Source of the DNA: Mycolicibacterium mucogenicum DSM 44124
GTDB taxonomy: Bacteria > Actinomycetota > Actinomycetes > Mycobacteriales > Mycobacteriaceae
Direction of reading: 5' to 3'
Assembly: GCF_005670685.2 (NCBI RefSeq)
Contig: NZ_CP062008.1
Location: 4,278,001 to 4,342,000, forward strand
Length of the DNA stretch: 64,000 nt
The translations under genes and the position numbers were made by a program. Under the pieces are notes generated by a model. That model did not search any database and was not told the DNA's origin. It saw only the letters and a list, made by a program, of their open reading frames with translations. Below are positions 16,709-26,236 of this stretch, in pieces. The number at the start of each line of letters is the position of its first letter. The first letter of the stretch is position 1.

Positions 16709-17596
16709 TCACGCGGCCTGAGCGCGACCAAACTGCGCATTGATTCGTGCGACCAACTCGTCGGGGCGATATCGGACGTCCTCGAACACCATCGAGATCG
16801 CCGTCCATCCGACGTCCATCAGTGCCGAGCTGCGCTCGCGGTCGGCCAACATCGCATCCGGTCCGCTATGCCAATCCAATCCGTCGTACTCGGCGGCGAC
16901 CATGTACTGCGGCCACGCAAAATCCAGCCGACGCAACTTTCCCCGGCCGTCGATGACCTCGTACTGCAGCTCGGGCATCGGTAGGCCACCATCGATCATC
17001 ACGAGGCGCGCCTCGCTCTCCATCGGCGACTCGGCGCGTGGATCCGCGATGGGCAACATCTCCCTCACGACGACGATTCCGCGACGTCCGGCCTGCTTGG
17101 TCACCGCCCGCGACAGCTCCACCCTGTCGCAGGTACCGGAACGCAGAGCAGCATCGAGTGTCGCCAGTACGCGCGGCCTTCGCAGTGAGCGCGCCACTTC
17201 AATCGCAGTCCATGCCGGCGCGGTCGCAGGCCTCCCCTGCGCGATCGCCATCGGTGCGCCGTCGCGGCGATGGATCACCAGACCGTCGGCGTGCCGAAGG
17301 TGCGAACCCACTGGATTGAGGACGTGCAGATCCTGCGGATTCTCGGTGTCGAATCCGTAGAGCGCCGCCGCCGTCCCCAGGCACACCGGGACCGGCTTGC
17401 CGGCCGCGAGGTCAAGGCCGCGCAAGCGCGTCCAATCGTCGGGCTCACCGCGTGAGTAGATGCCCTGCCAGATCCGTTGCAGTGCACCCGTTTTGAGATG
17501 GGAGTCAAAGGTCCTGCGGGACAGTATCTGCAGGATCTGCGCGCTGGTGGCTACCCCATGCTGGCGGTCGAGCAGCGCTTGTAGGTCGGCGTTCAC
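16709..17596 (-). CDS. AbiEi-type winged-helix plus DUF559 (Vsr-like) protein
   Basis: 295 residues. The N-terminal 50 residues (GVATSAQILQILSRRTFDSH, then a WQGIYSRG turn) are the winged helix seen in AbiEi antitoxins of type IV systems. The C-terminal half is a DUF559 domain with the PD-(D/E)XK nuclease fold related to Vsr: Glu194 in SPMESEARL, Asp225 in RLDFAWP, and Glu236/Asp238 in AEYDG are the likely catalytic acids. No AbiEii toxin gene is present, so it is not a standard toxin-antitoxin pair. Flanking 48-bp inverted repeats suggest a mobile or selfish cassette placed between two convergent genes. Function unproven. Confidence 0.8.
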   Translation of the reverse strand: MNADLQALLDRQHGVATSAQILQILSRRTFDSHLKTGALQRIWQGIYSRGEPDDWTRLRGLDLAAGKPVPVCLGTAAALYGFDTENPQDLHVLNPVGSHLRHADGLVIHRRDGAPMAIAQGRPATAPAWTAIEVARSLRRPRVLATLDAALRSGTCDRVELSRAVTKQAGRRGIVVVREMLPIADPRAESPMESEARLVMIDGGLPMPELQYEVIDGRGKLRRLDFAWPQYMVAAEYDGLDWHSGPDAMLADRERSSALMDVGWTAISMVFEDVRYRPDELVARINAQFGRAQAA

Positions 17597-17747
17597 GACA
17601 TCGATGCTCGGTATCGACGGCGGCTGCCGAAAGACGCTTCACGTGATCTGTGGATAAATCACGAACTGTGGAATTTCGCGGTACGTGGAGGGCGCGCAGA
17701 TCAGTGCGCAGTTCGCGGCCCCTCGCCATCGGTGAGCGGCCCCTCAA

Positions 17748-17795
17748 TGCACGCGAAACACGGCGTGTCGGCGTACAAACACGGCCGCTCGCGGG
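17748..17795. repeat. Right inverted repeat of the AbiEi/DUF559 cassette
   Basis: Reverse complement of 16649-16696 with three mismatches in 48 positions. It lies 151 bases upstream of the DUF559 start and 28 bases from the amiA1 stop. The stretch between start codon and repeat shows no other gene. Confidence 0.9.
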
Positions 17796-17823
17796 ATGAG
17801 CAGACACCCACGAACGCTCGCGG

Positions 17824-18993
17824 CTAAAAGGCAGCGGCCTGCTCGACGATGTTGACCAGCACCCGGACGCCGACGGCGAGGGCGCGTTCGTCGAGGTCGA
17901 AGTTGGGCTGGTGCAGGTCGAGTTGCGGGCCGACGCCGGGCCACACGCCCAGGCGCGCCATGGCGCCCGGCACCTCTTCGAGATACCACGAGAAGTCCTC
18001 GCCGCCACCGGATTGCTTGGTGTCGGCAAGCGCATCGGGGCCCAGCGCCTCGATGGCGTGGGTCATGATCCGCGTCGACAGCTCCTCGTTGACCACCGGC
18101 GGGACACCACGGCGGTACAGCACCGTGTGATCCACGTTGAGCGGCTCGAGCAGCGACGAAACGATCTCGCGGACAATCGATTCCATTTCCACCCAGGCGT
18201 CCCGGCTGGCGGTGCGGATGGTGCCGGCGAGGGTGCCCGTCTGCGGAATGGCGTTCGAGGCGAACCCCGCGTTGACCGCGCCCCACACCATGACGGTGCT
18301 GTGCCGCGGATCGACGCGGCGCGACAGGATGCCGGGGACGCCGGTGATCAGCGAGCCGAGCGCGTAGACCAGATCACCCGTGAGGTGCGGGCGGGACGTA
18401 TGCCCACCCGGCGAGTGCAGAGCGATCTCGATCTGATCGGCGGCCGAGGTGATGGGCCCCGGAATCGTGGCGACCTTGCCGACCTCGAGCCGCGGATCAC
18501 AGTGCAACGCAAAGATTCTGGACACCCCGGCCAGCGCGCCCGCGGAGATCGCGTCCAGGGCGCCGCCGGGCATCAGCTCCTCGGCGGCCTGGAACACCAG
18601 GCGCACGCCGACCGGCAGCGTCGGCGCGGACGCCAGCGCCAGCCCGGCGCCCAACAAGACCGAGGTGTGGCCGTCGTGCCCGCAGGCGTGCGCCACGTTG
18701 GGGACCGTCGAGGCGAAGGGCAGGCCGGTGCGCTCGTCCATCGGCAGCGCGTCCATGTCGGCACGCAGGGCGATCCGCGGCCGGTCCTCGGGGCCGAAGT
18801 CACACGTCAGACCGGTGCCGCCGGGCAGAATCTTCGGGTTCAACCCGGCCTCGGCGAGCCGCGTCGCGACGAACTTGGTGGTCTCGAACTCCTGCCGGCC
18901 CAACTCGGGGTTGGCGTGCAGATGCCGCCGCCAGCCGACCAGGTCACCGTAGTTCGTGGCCAGCCAGCGCTCGGCGTGGTCCGAGAGGGTCAT
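17824..18993 (-). CDS. amiA1: M20-family amidohydrolase AmiA1
   Basis: 389 residues, homologue of Rv3305c. M20 peptidase/amidohydrolase motifs are intact: the metal site CGHDGHTSVLLG, HCDPRLEVG, the dimerisation-domain stretch GGHTSRPHLTGDLV, and GGGEDFSWYLEEVPG near the C-terminus. Enzymes of this group hydrolyse N-acyl amino acids or related amides in the cytosol. The ATG overlaps the amiB1 stop by 4 bases, so the two are one operon. The substrate is not known. Confidence 0.9.
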   Translation of the reverse strand: MTLSDHAERWLATNYGDLVGWRRHLHANPELGRQEFETTKFVATRLAEAGLNPKILPGGTGLTCDFGPEDRPRIALRADMDALPMDERTGLPFASTVPNVAHACGHDGHTSVLLGAGLALASAPTLPVGVRLVFQAAEELMPGGALDAISAGALAGVSRIFALHCDPRLEVGKVATIPGPITSAADQIEIALHSPGGHTSRPHLTGDLVYALGSLITGVPGILSRRVDPRHSTVMVWGAVNAGFASNAIPQTGTLAGTIRTASRDAWVEMESIVREIVSSLLEPLNVDHTVLYRRGVPPVVNEELSTRIMTHAIEALGPDALADTKQSGGGEDFSWYLEEVPGAMARLGVWPGVGPQLDLHQPNFDLDERALAVGVRVLVNIVEQAAAF

Positions 18994-20201
18994 CCGCGCC
19001 CTGCCTTCACTTGTCGCTGAACCGCTGCCCGGTCCGCCATCTTCTGCAATACCCGGGCCCGCTCGTCGGGTGTCTGCGCCAGCGCAACGACGGTGCGCGC
19101 CAACATGATCGCACCCTCGGTCACGGCCTTGTCCGCACTCGGCCCCGCCGCGGCCGCGGTGAACTCCGGCTGGTGGATCGACGCCCCGTTGGCCTCGATC
19201 CCGACGACCGGGTGGATACCCGGCATCACCTGCGTGACGTTACCCATGTCGGTACTACCAAGCGGCACAGACACTTCCAGGTCCGTCGGCAGCGGGGTAC
19301 GGCCCAGACGCTCCATCTCGGCGCGGAACACCGTCGTCAACCACGGATCGGGCGTCAGCGCGTCGTACCGCGGCGACACCTCCGTCACCTCGTGCGTGCA
19401 GCCCGCCGCCAAGGCGCCGGCCGCGAAGCAGGAGAACATCCGCACTTCCAGCTCGTCGAGCGACGCCGAGTCCGTGGCCCGCATCGTGTACAGCAATTCC
19501 GTATGCGCCGGAATCACATTCGGCGCCTGACCGCCGTCGGTGACGATGCCGTGCACCATCTGGCCCGGCGTCAACTGCTGACGCAGCAGCCCGATCGCCA
19601 CCTGCGCGACCGTCACCGCATCGGCGGCATTGATGCCCAGGTAGGGCGCGACGGCGGCGTGCGACTCGCGTCCGCGGTAGGCCACCAACACCTCCGACAG
19701 CGCCAGGGACCGCGCGCCCGCGATGTCGACCGGCCCGGGGTGCAGCATCACCGATGCCGCGACGTCGTCGAACACGCCGGCGTTCAGCAGCAACGCTTTC
19801 CCGCCGCCGGCCTCTTCGGCGGGCGTGCCGATCAACGCCACGGTGATGCCGATCTCGTCGGCGACCTCGGCCAGTGCCAGGGCGGTGCCGACCGCCGACG
19901 CGGCAATGATGTTGTGGCCACACGCATGTCCGATGCCGGGCAGCGCGTCGTACTCGGCACAGATGCCGATCACCAGCTCGCCGCTGCCGTAGTCGGCACG
20001 AAATGCGGTGTCCAGACCACCAGCGGCCCGGGTGACGTGAAAGCCGCGCTCGGCCGCGAGCGCCTGGGTCTTGGCGCAGCTCCGGTGCTCCGCGAAAGCC
20101 AGTTCCGGTTCGGCGTGGATCGAGTGCGACAGCTCGATCAGATCGGCACGGTGACGCGCGACGGCATCGGTGACCGTCTGCAGCGCGTCTCCCGTGAGCA
20201 T
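18990..20201 (-). CDS. amiB1: M20-family amidohydrolase AmiB1
   Basis: 403 residues, homologue of Rv3306c and paralogue of AmiA1, in the aminoacylase/AbgB-like M20 branch. [12 protein letters not shown] is the metal site, [18 protein letters not shown] holds the catalytic Glu, and [17 protein letters not shown] is the C-terminal motif. Two ATG codons lie side by side (20204 and 20201); GATACT upstream on the minus strand would start transcription near the second. Divergent from deoD, as in M. tuberculosis. Substrate unknown. Confidence 0.9.
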   Translation of the reverse strand: MLTGDALQTVTDAVARHRADLIELSHSIHAEPELAFAEHRSCAKTQALAAERGFHVTRAAGGLDTAFRADYGSGELVIGICAEYDALPGIGHACGHNIIAASAVGTALALAEVADEIGITVALIGTPAEEAGGGKALLLNAGVFDDVAASVMLHPGPVDIAGARSLALSEVLVAYRGRESHAAVAPYLGINAADAVTVAQVAIGLLRQQLTPGQMVHGIVTDGGQAPNVIPAHTELLYTMRATDSASLDELEVRMFSCFAAGALAAGCTHEVTEVSPRYDALTPDPWLTTVFRAEMERLGRTPLPTDLEVSVPLGSTDMGNVTQVMPGIHPVVGIEANGASIHQPEFTAAAAGPSADKAVTEGAIMLARTVVALAQTPDERARVLQKMADRAAVQRQVKAGRG

Positions 20202-20243
20202 CATGGAAGTATCGCACCGGCCCGTTCGGCCGCGGTCGGCAAC

Positions 20244-20256
20244 TAAGGTGGACGCC
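20244..20256 (+). promoter_or_regulatory. Leaderless promoter of deoD
   Basis: TAAGGT (20244-20249) is followed by seven bases and then GTG 20257, so the mRNA probably begins with the start codon. Confidence 0.5.
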
Positions 20257-21063
20257 GTGACCGATCCGCAGGCCACCCCTGACTCCGCCGCCACTGCGGC
20301 CGCCACCGGCATCCGTGACCGCACCGGCATCGCCGGCTTCGATGTGGCTGTCATCCTCGGTTCCGGCTGGGCGCCGGCCGCCGCGGTCCTGGGCGAGCCG
20401 ACAGCCTCCATCGCGATGGGTGACCTGCCCGGATTCACCCCACCGACCGCGTCGGGTCATGGCGGCCAGGTACTCGCGCTGCAGGTCGGCGGCCGCAATG
20501 TGCTGGTCCTGATGGGCCGCATACACGCCTACGAGGGCCACGACCTGCGGCATGTCGTCCACCCGGTGCGTACCGCCATCGCGGCCGGCGCGAGCACCGT
20601 GGTGCTGACCAACGCCGCCGGCGGCCTGCGCGCGGAGTACTCGGTGGGCCAGCCGGTCCTGATCAGCGACCACCTGAACCTGACGGCGCGGTCGCCGCTG
20701 GTGGGGGCGCAGTTCGTCGACCTGGTCGACGCCTACTCACCGCGGCTGCGGGCGCTGGCCCGCGCGGTCGACCCGTCGCTGACCGAAGGGGTGTACGCCG
20801 GGCTGCCCGGCCCGCACTACGAGACGCCCGCCGAGATCCGGATGCTGCGGACCCTGGGCGCCGATCTGGTCGGCATGTCGACGGTGCACGAGACCATCGC
20901 GGCCCGCGCCGGCGGCGCCGAGGTGCTGGGCATCTCGATGGTGACCAACCTGGCGGCCGGGATGACCGGCGAGCCGCTGAGCCACGCCGAGGTCCTGGAG
21001 GCCGGACGCCAGTCAGCGACCCGGATGGGGACGCTGCTGGGCGAGGTGCTGGCGCGGTTGTGA
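20257..21063 (+). CDS. deoD: Purine nucleoside phosphorylase
   Basis: 268 residues, homologue of Rv3307 and of the trimeric PNP-II type. It phosphorolyses inosine and guanosine nucleosides to base plus ribose 1-phosphate. The phosphate-binding VILGSGW start, the GRIHAYEGH segment, TNAAGGLR, and [17 protein letters not shown] are family motifs; the base-binding Asn lies in [13 protein letters not shown] 20257 is supported by a TANNNT box seven bases upstream. The stop overlaps the pmmB start (GTGA), so ribose 1-phosphate made here can be passed on to PmmB. Confidence 0.94.
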   Translation: MTDPQATPDSAATAAATGIRDRTGIAGFDVAVILGSGWAPAAAVLGEPTASIAMGDLPGFTPPTASGHGGQVLALQVGGRNVLVLMGRIHAYEGHDLRHVVHPVRTAIAAGASTVVLTNAAGGLRAEYSVGQPVLISDHLNLTARSPLVGAQFVDLVDAYSPRLRALARAVDPSLTEGVYAGLPGPHYETPAEIRMLRTLGADLVGMSTVHETIAARAGGAEVLGISMVTNLAAGMTGEPLSHAEVLEAGRQSATRMGTLLGEVLARL

Positions 21064-22568
21064 CCGGCACACCCCTGACCTTCGGCACCGCAGGCCTGCG
21101 TGGCCCCATGCGTGAGGGCCTCGACGCCATGAACGTCACCACCGTTAGCCGCGCGACCTGGGCCGTGGCGAAGGTGCTCAAGGACCGTTGCCTGGGCGGG
21201 TCGACGGTTGTCGTCGGTCGCGACGCGCGGCACCACTCCGACGAATTCGCGACGGCGACGGCGGAAATCTTTGCCGCCGAGGGGTTTTCCGTCGTCCTGC
21301 TCCCCCATCCGGCGCCCACCCCGGTCGTGGCATATGCGGTGCGGCAGCTCAATGCTGTTGCCGGCGTACAGATCACCGCGTCGCACAATCCACCGGCCGA
21401 CAATGGCTACAAGGTGTACTTCGACGGCGGCATCCAGATCGTCCCGCCCACCGACCTCGACATCGAAACGGCGATGCGCCAGGCGCCGGCCGAGATCGCC
21501 CGGCAGCCCGTCACGCCCACCGACCAAACCCTCATCGAGCAGTACGCGCGACGGGCCGGATCGCTACGCCGGACCCGAGGCAACGTCCGGGTGGCGTTGA
21601 CGGCCATGCACGGCGTCGGTGGCGCGCTGGCGGTCGACGTGTTGAACCGCGCCGGCATCACCGATATCCACACGGTCGCAACACAGTTCGACCCTGACCC
21701 GGACTTCCCCACCGTCGCGTTCCCCAACCCTGAGGAACCCGGCGCCACCGACCTGCTGTTGGCGCTGGCCGCCGAGAACGACACTGAGGTCGCCATCGCC
21801 CTCGATCCCGACGCGGACCGCTGCGCCGTCGGAATCCCGACCACACAAGGCTGGCGCATGCTGTCCGGCAACGAAAGCGGTTGGCTACTGGGCGATTACC
21901 TGTTGTCGAACCTGGCTCCCGACGAAGCCAAGAAGACGGTGGTCGCCAGCTCACTCGTCTCGTCGCAGCTGCTCGCGAAGATCGCCGCCGCGTACGGGGC
22001 CCACCACGTCGAAACCCTGACCGGCTTCAAATGGCTCGCCCGCGCCGACCAGGACATCCCCGGTGCCAGGTTGCGGTACGCCTACGAAGAGGCCATCGGG
22101 CACTGCGTCGACCCCGACGCCGTGCGCGACAAGGACGGCATCAGCGCGGCCGTGGTGTCGTGCGATCTGGTTGTGGCACTGCGCGATCAAGGCGAGACGG
22201 TGCAGGATCGGCTGGACGCGCTGGCCGCGAAATTCGGCGTCCACGTCACCGGCGCGGTCTCGGTACACACCGATGCCGACGCGGTGATGGTGCGCCTGCG
22301 CGCCGAGCCACCGACTCAGATCGCGGGTGTGCCGGTCCGTCTCGAGGACCTGGCTCAACTCCGCGGCCAGCGGCGCACCGACGCCCTGATCTTCACCGGC
22401 GACGGCCTGCGGGTGGCGGTGCGCCCGTCGGGAACCGAGCCGAAGATCAAGTGCTACATCGAAGTCGGCAAGCCGCCGACTGCCGATCTGGCTGCCTCGC
22501 GGGCCGTCGCCGAATCAGAACTCGCAAGAATCCGGGCCGCCGTGGCTGACCTGCTCGCCCCGGCCTGA
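21060..22568 (+). CDS. pmmB: Phosphoglucomutase/phosphomannomutase family enzyme PmmB
   Basis: 502 residues, homologue of Rv3308. The phosphoserine loop is [13 protein letters not shown], the metal loop [10 protein letters not shown], the sugar loop [11 protein letters not shown], and the phosphate-binding [12 protein letters not shown] close to the end. Such enzymes move phosphate between C1 and C6 (or C5) of sugar phosphates. Overlap with deoD by 4 bases suggests ribose 1-phosphate to ribose 5-phosphate conversion (phosphopentomutase activity) as the physiological step, which is an inference from context. Confidence 0.92.
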   Translation: MTGTPLTFGTAGLRGPMREGLDAMNVTTVSRATWAVAKVLKDRCLGGSTVVVGRDARHHSDEFATATAEIFAAEGFSVVLLPHPAPTPVVAYAVRQLNAVAGVQITASHNPPADNGYKVYFDGGIQIVPPTDLDIETAMRQAPAEIARQPVTPTDQTLIEQYARRAGSLRRTRGNVRVALTAMHGVGGALAVDVLNRAGITDIHTVATQFDPDPDFPTVAFPNPEEPGATDLLLALAAENDTEVAIALDPDADRCAVGIPTTQGWRMLSGNESGWLLGDYLLSNLAPDEAKKTVVASSLVSSQLLAKIAAAYGAHHVETLTGFKWLARADQDIPGARLRYAYEEAIGHCVDPDAVRDKDGISAAVVSCDLVVALRDQGETVQDRLDALAAKFGVHVTGAVSVHTDADAVMVRLRAEPPTQIAGVPVRLEDLAQLRGQRRTDALIFTGDGLRVAVRPSGTEPKIKCYIEVGKPPTADLAASRAVAESELARIRAAVADLLAPA

Positions 22569-22635
22569 CAGCTCCAGACCGCAAGTGTTGCAAGACAAGA
22601 CGACACGCCGAAGCCTGACACGCCCAACGTCACCG

Positions 22636-23259
22636 TCAGCGTGGACCGAACTGCCGATCCCCCGCATCACCCAGGCCCGGCACGATGTAGGCATCGTCGT
22701 TCAGCGAAGCGTCGATGGTGGCGGTGAACAACTTCAGCGACGGAACCGCCTTCTCCACCAACGCAATTCCCTCCGGCGCACACACCACGCATACTGCGGT
22801 GATGTCGTCGGCGCCGCGGTCGACCAGGAGCTGCAGGGTGTACGCCAGCGACCCACCGGTGGCCAGCATCGGGTCGAGCACCATCACCGGCCGGCCACTG
22901 AGGTCCGCCGGCAGGGACTCCAGATACGGCGTCGGCTGGTGCGTCGTCTCGTCACGGGCCATGCCGACGAAGCCGACCTGAGCCTCCGGAATCAGCGCGT
23001 GCGCCTGGTCGACCATGCCCAGACCGGCCCGCAGCACCGGGACCAACAACGGCGGGTTCGACAGCCGCGAGCCGGTGCACGTCGCGACCGGGGTCTGTAC
23101 CGGCAGCTCTTCGCTCGCCAGCGCGCGTGTCGCCTCGTAGACCAGCATCAGCGTCAGGTCGCGCAATGCGGCCCGGAACCCGGCATTGTCGGTGCGCTCG
23201 TCGCGCAGTGTGGTCAGCCGCGCCGCGGCCAGTGGGTGATCGACGACCCGGACATCCAT
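22636..23259 (-). CDS. upp: Uracil phosphoribosyltransferase
   Basis: 207 residues, equal in length to M. tuberculosis Upp (Rv3309c). It converts uracil and PRPP to UMP. The PRPP loop [18 protein letters not shown] and the C-terminal uracil-binding [17 protein letters not shown] are complete. ATG 23259 gives the conserved [11 protein letters not shown] start; an ATG four codons upstream is possible. It is convergent with pmmB and part of the salvage gene group of this region. Confidence 0.95.
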   Translation of the reverse strand: MDVRVVDHPLAAARLTTLRDERTDNAGFRAALRDLTLMLVYEATRALASEELPVQTPVATCTGSRLSNPPLLVPVLRAGLGMVDQAHALIPEAQVGFVGMARDETTHQPTPYLESLPADLSGRPVMVLDPMLATGGSLAYTLQLLVDRGADDITAVCVVCAPEGIALVEKAVPSLKLFTATIDASLNDDAYIVPGLGDAGDRQFGPR

Positions 23260-23309
23260 GGGCGCCAACATTAATGGAACCGAACGGGCGCGGCGGCCGT
23301 CTTATCCAC

Positions 23310-23615
23310 ATGATCCGAAACCTGACCGTGGACCCGTCAGCCCTGCACAGCCTGTCCGCGGACTACCGCGGTCACAGCACCGAGCTGGCCGCGCACGCCG
23401 CAGACCTGACCGCCATCGCGCGACAGTTCAACGTGTTCGGGCCCGTGGGCGAAGCCTTTGCCGCGGCCCTGGCACAGGCGACGCACCAGCAGGCCCAGTT
23501 GGCGTATCGCCTCAGCGCCCATCTCGACACCGGCGCCGCAACGGCCACTGCCACCGCGGACAACTTCATCGACGCCGACCAGAGCGTCGGCGGCCGGATC
23601 GGAACCTGGTGGTGA
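23310..23615 (+). CDS. EspC-like type VII secretion-associated protein
   Basis: 101 residues, mostly two amphipathic helices, matching the EspC/DUF2580 group of ESX-associated proteins (LTVDPSALHSLSADYRGHSTEL at the N-terminus, acidic and Ala-rich C-terminal half). Such proteins are co-secreted or chaperone partners of type VII substrates. The stop overlaps the GTG of the following NlpC/P60 gene (GTGA), so the two are translated together, which suggests an exported pair. Secretion is inferred; no ESX apparatus gene is in the window. Confidence 0.75.
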   Translation: MIRNLTVDPSALHSLSADYRGHSTELAAHAADLTAIARQFNVFGPVGEAFAAALAQATHQQAQLAYRLSAHLDTGAATATATADNFIDADQSVGGRIGTWW

Positions 23616-24712
23616 CGGGCTCGCTGGCCGCCGCGCTGGCGGCCCCGATCCGGGAGGTGCGGGCGTTGGTCGGTCCAGCCGGCCCCGATCCGGCCGAAGC
23701 CCTGCGCGCGGTGCAGTCCGGTCTCGACGGCGTCGCGGCCGGCGCCGACAGTACGTGGCAGCAGGCCCAGGGCCAGTGGACCGGCGCGGCAGCAGGCAGC
23801 GCGGGCCAGTTCGCGAGCGCGGCCGTCACCGCCATCGTGGCGATGGCGATGTCGGCCGGCCAGCTGAGCACGCACACGGAGCTGGCCGCAGCCGCCGTGA
23901 CCCGGGCCCGCGAACGACTCGACACCATCCTGCGGAACTTCGAGGCCAGGGCCACCGAACTGGAAGCCACCCTCGAATCCCCGGCCGACGCCGCCGCGCT
24001 CATCGACGAAGCCGGCCGCGCCCTCGATGAGGCCATCACCGTCGTCGACGAGCTGCACACCGAGCTCGCCGCTCAGGCCGAGCAGATCACCGCGACGACG
24101 AGCGCCCCTGTACCCCCGAGTCACGGATCACCTTGGGAGGCAAGCGGATCAGGGGCCGGGCCGAGCATTAACCTGCCGAGCCTCGGCACGTCGTCGGGAC
24201 AGGGCGCCGGTTGGGGCAGCGGACTCGGCGCACTCGCCACTCCCGCAGCGCACGCCGCCCAGACCGCGCTCGGCGCACGAAACCACCGCCGGCCACCCGA
24301 CCCCGAGAAATTCGGTGCCGGTGAAGCCATCACGCTGCCCGACGGCAGCACCGCCACCGCACCCAACAAAGTCGCTGCCGACGCGGTGCGGCACGCCCTC
24401 ACCCAACTCGGTGTGCCGTACGTGTGGGGTGGCACGACGCCCGGCGTGGGGCTGGACTGCAGCGGCCTGACGCAGTGGGCGTATCGCGAGGCCGGACTCA
24501 ACCTGCCGCGGCTGGCGCAGGAGCAGGACGTCGGCGCCGCCGTGGACCGCGGCTCGCTGCGCCCGGGTGACCTGGCGGTCTGGGATGGCCACGTCGCGAT
24601 GATCGTCGGGAACGGCCTCATGGTGGAAGCGGGCGATCCGGTGCAGCTGTCCCCGATCCGAACGACCAACCTGAATCAGGGTTTCCACGGCTTCTTCCGC
24701 CCGACGGCATGA
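23612..24712 (+). CDS. NlpC/P60 peptidase with WXG-like helical N-terminal domain
   Basis: 366 residues. Residues 1-160 are helical with a WTG turn at 56-58, resembling WXG100/PPE-type secretion domains. A Gly/Ser/Pro linker (165-225) follows. The C-terminal C40 domain has catalytic Cys283 (LDCSGLTQWAY) and His327 (WDGHVAMIVG). NlpC/P60 enzymes cut D-Glu-mesoDAP bonds in peptidoglycan. No Sec signal peptide is visible, so export by a type VII system together with the upstream EspC-like protein is likely but inferred. It occupies the position of sapM in M. tuberculosis and overlaps a small downstream gene by 4 bases. Confidence 0.82.
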   Translation: MTGSLAAALAAPIREVRALVGPAGPDPAEALRAVQSGLDGVAAGADSTWQQAQGQWTGAAAGSAGQFASAAVTAIVAMAMSAGQLSTHTELAAAAVTRARERLDTILRNFEARATELEATLESPADAAALIDEAGRALDEAITVVDELHTELAAQAEQITATTSAPVPPSHGSPWEASGSGAGPSINLPSLGTSSGQGAGWGSGLGALATPAAHAAQTALGARNHRRPPDPEKFGAGEAITLPDGSTATAPNKVAADAVRHALTQLGVPYVWGGTTPGVGLDCSGLTQWAYREAGLNLPRLAQEQDVGAAVDRGSLRPGDLAVWDGHVAMIVGNGLMVEAGDPVQLSPIRTTNLNQGFHGFFRPTA

Positions 24713-24897
24713 CCGCTGCCGACTACGACGACGCGATGGCCCGCGCCCGCGCGGCGCTCGCGGTACTGAAGCGCGCCGCCGCGGAGCTGTCGACGCCGGG
24801 CCACGACGCCGAAGCCGCCGGCGCCGTCCTCCGCCACCTGCGCGACGATCTGCACCGACAAGATGCCCCCAGCGTGGCCGAACCTACACGTCGATAG
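24709..24897 (+). CDS. Small helical protein of the NlpC/P60 cluster
   Basis: 62 residues, Ala/Arg-rich, predicted helical, no cysteine and no membrane segment. ATG overlaps the NlpC/P60 stop (ATGA), which supports it as a real third gene. I recognise no family. It might be an immunity, chaperone or regulatory partner of the upstream peptidase, but nothing in the sequence proves this. Confidence 0.55.
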   Translation: MTAADYDDAMARARAALAVLKRAAAELSTPGHDAEAAGAVLRHLRDDLHRQDAPSVAEPTRR

Positions 24898-24907
24898 GCT
24901 GTGCCGC

Positions 24908-26191
24908 ATGGCTGCTGACATCGTGCCGGTTCGGCTCGGGTTGACCAATGGCGATCTGTACACCCTGTGGGCGCCGCTGTGGCGCGATTCCGACGACGAG
25001 TGGGAAGCGTTCCTCGGCCACGGGGACGACCTCTACGCGTTCGAATCCGTCGCTGACCTGGCCGCTTTCGTGCGGACCAACAACGACAACGACCTCGCCG
25101 ACCACCCCAAGTGGAAGGCGCTCGGCGAGGCCAACGCCCACCGCCTGAACCCCGACGAGAGCCACCTGCACGACCTGGTCGGCGTGCCCGAGCTGGTCGC
25201 CGAGAAGCCCACCGAGGAGTCCGTCACCGCACTGCGGCGGACGCTTCAGGTCGTCGGCGCGCTCGGCTCGGTCTGCGACCTGATCGCGGTCGCGAAGTTC
25301 TTCAACGGCAACCCCGTGCTGTCGACGCTCGGCGGCGGCGCCGAGGCCTACTCCGGCCGGGCCGGCCGTAAGCGCTGGGCCGACATCGAGGCCGCCGTCG
25401 GCCGCAGCTGGGACCACGTGCTGGACGCCATCGACGCCCTGGTGACCACCCCCGAGGTCGACGCCAAGGCCGCCGAGAAGGCCCAGGCCGAGCTCGACGA
25501 GCCCGCGCCCGAGCCCGAGGAAGACGAACTCGACGAGGTCGACGAGACCGGCGCCGACGACGTCGTGATCGAAGACGAGGTGGACACCGACTCCGAGGAG
25601 GCGGCCCTCACCGCGCAGGCCGAGCGTCAGCTGCTCGGCAGTGACGAGGACTTCTGGGAGCGCGTCGGCATCGACCCGATCCGCATCATGACCAACGGCG
25701 GCACGCTCTACACGCTGCGCTGCTACTACAACGACCAGCCGCGGTTCCTCGGCCGCAACGGCCGCGTCACCGTCTTCAGCTCGGAGCGCACGCTGGCCCG
25801 CTACCTGGCCGACGAGCACGAGAGCGACCTGTCCAGCTTCGAGGCGTACAGCGACATCCGCACCGCGGCCACCGACGGCTCGCTGCAGATCCGCGTCACC
25901 GAGGACAACGTCTACGTGCTCAGTGGTCTGTCCGACGACATCGCCGACGGCCCCGAGGCCGTCGACCGCGAGCAGCTGGACCTGGCGGTCGAGTTCGTCC
26001 GCGACGTCTGCGACTACGCCGAGGACGGCACCGCCGACAAGTACCTGACCACCAGCCAGCCGCTGGGCAAGTTCGTCGGGCACGTGCTGGAGCCCGAGAC
26101 CGTCGGCGCCCCGTCGAAGCCGTACGCCGAGGCCGTCGCCCAGTGGGAGACGCTGGAGCGTTTCGTCGAGTCGCGCCTGCGTCAGGAATGA
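24908..26191 (+). CDS. Conserved actinobacterial protein, Rv3311 homologue
   Basis: 427 residues, soluble, no enzyme motif found. It consists of two related modules: TNGDLYTLW (from residue 13) and TNGGTLYTLRCYY (from 262), each followed by a strand pattern ending in an LAxF/LARYLADEH-type helix with clustered Asp and Asn. A very acidic linker near residues 195-240 joins them. Conserved position between the upp and add genes matches M. tuberculosis. ATG 24908 is chosen over 24863, which would overlap the upstream gene. Function unknown. Confidence 0.85.
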   Translation: MAADIVPVRLGLTNGDLYTLWAPLWRDSDDEWEAFLGHGDDLYAFESVADLAAFVRTNNDNDLADHPKWKALGEANAHRLNPDESHLHDLVGVPELVAEKPTEESVTALRRTLQVVGALGSVCDLIAVAKFFNGNPVLSTLGGGAEAYSGRAGRKRWADIEAAVGRSWDHVLDAIDALVTTPEVDAKAAEKAQAELDEPAPEPEEDELDEVDETGADDVVIEDEVDTDSEEAALTAQAERQLLGSDEDFWERVGIDPIRIMTNGGTLYTLRCYYNDQPRFLGRNGRVTVFSSERTLARYLADEHESDLSSFEAYSDIRTAATDGSLQIRVTEDNVYVLSGLSDDIADGPEAVDREQLDLAVEFVRDVCDYAEDGTADKYLTTSQPLGKFVGHVLEPETVGAPSKPYAEAVAQWETLERFVESRLRQE

Positions 26192-26236
26192 CGCGCGCTG
26201 CGATGAGTTAGGGCCGCCGGTCGGGTCTGCACTGGC

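Noticed and set aside
16709..17596. A type IV AbiEi-AbiEii toxin-antitoxin system
   Set aside because: Only the AbiEi-like winged helix is present, fused to a nuclease fold; no nucleotidyltransferase toxin is adjacent.
22569..22635. Terminator between pmmB and upp
   Set aside because: GTGT...ACAC and a GACACGCC repeat occur, but no stem of convincing length forms.
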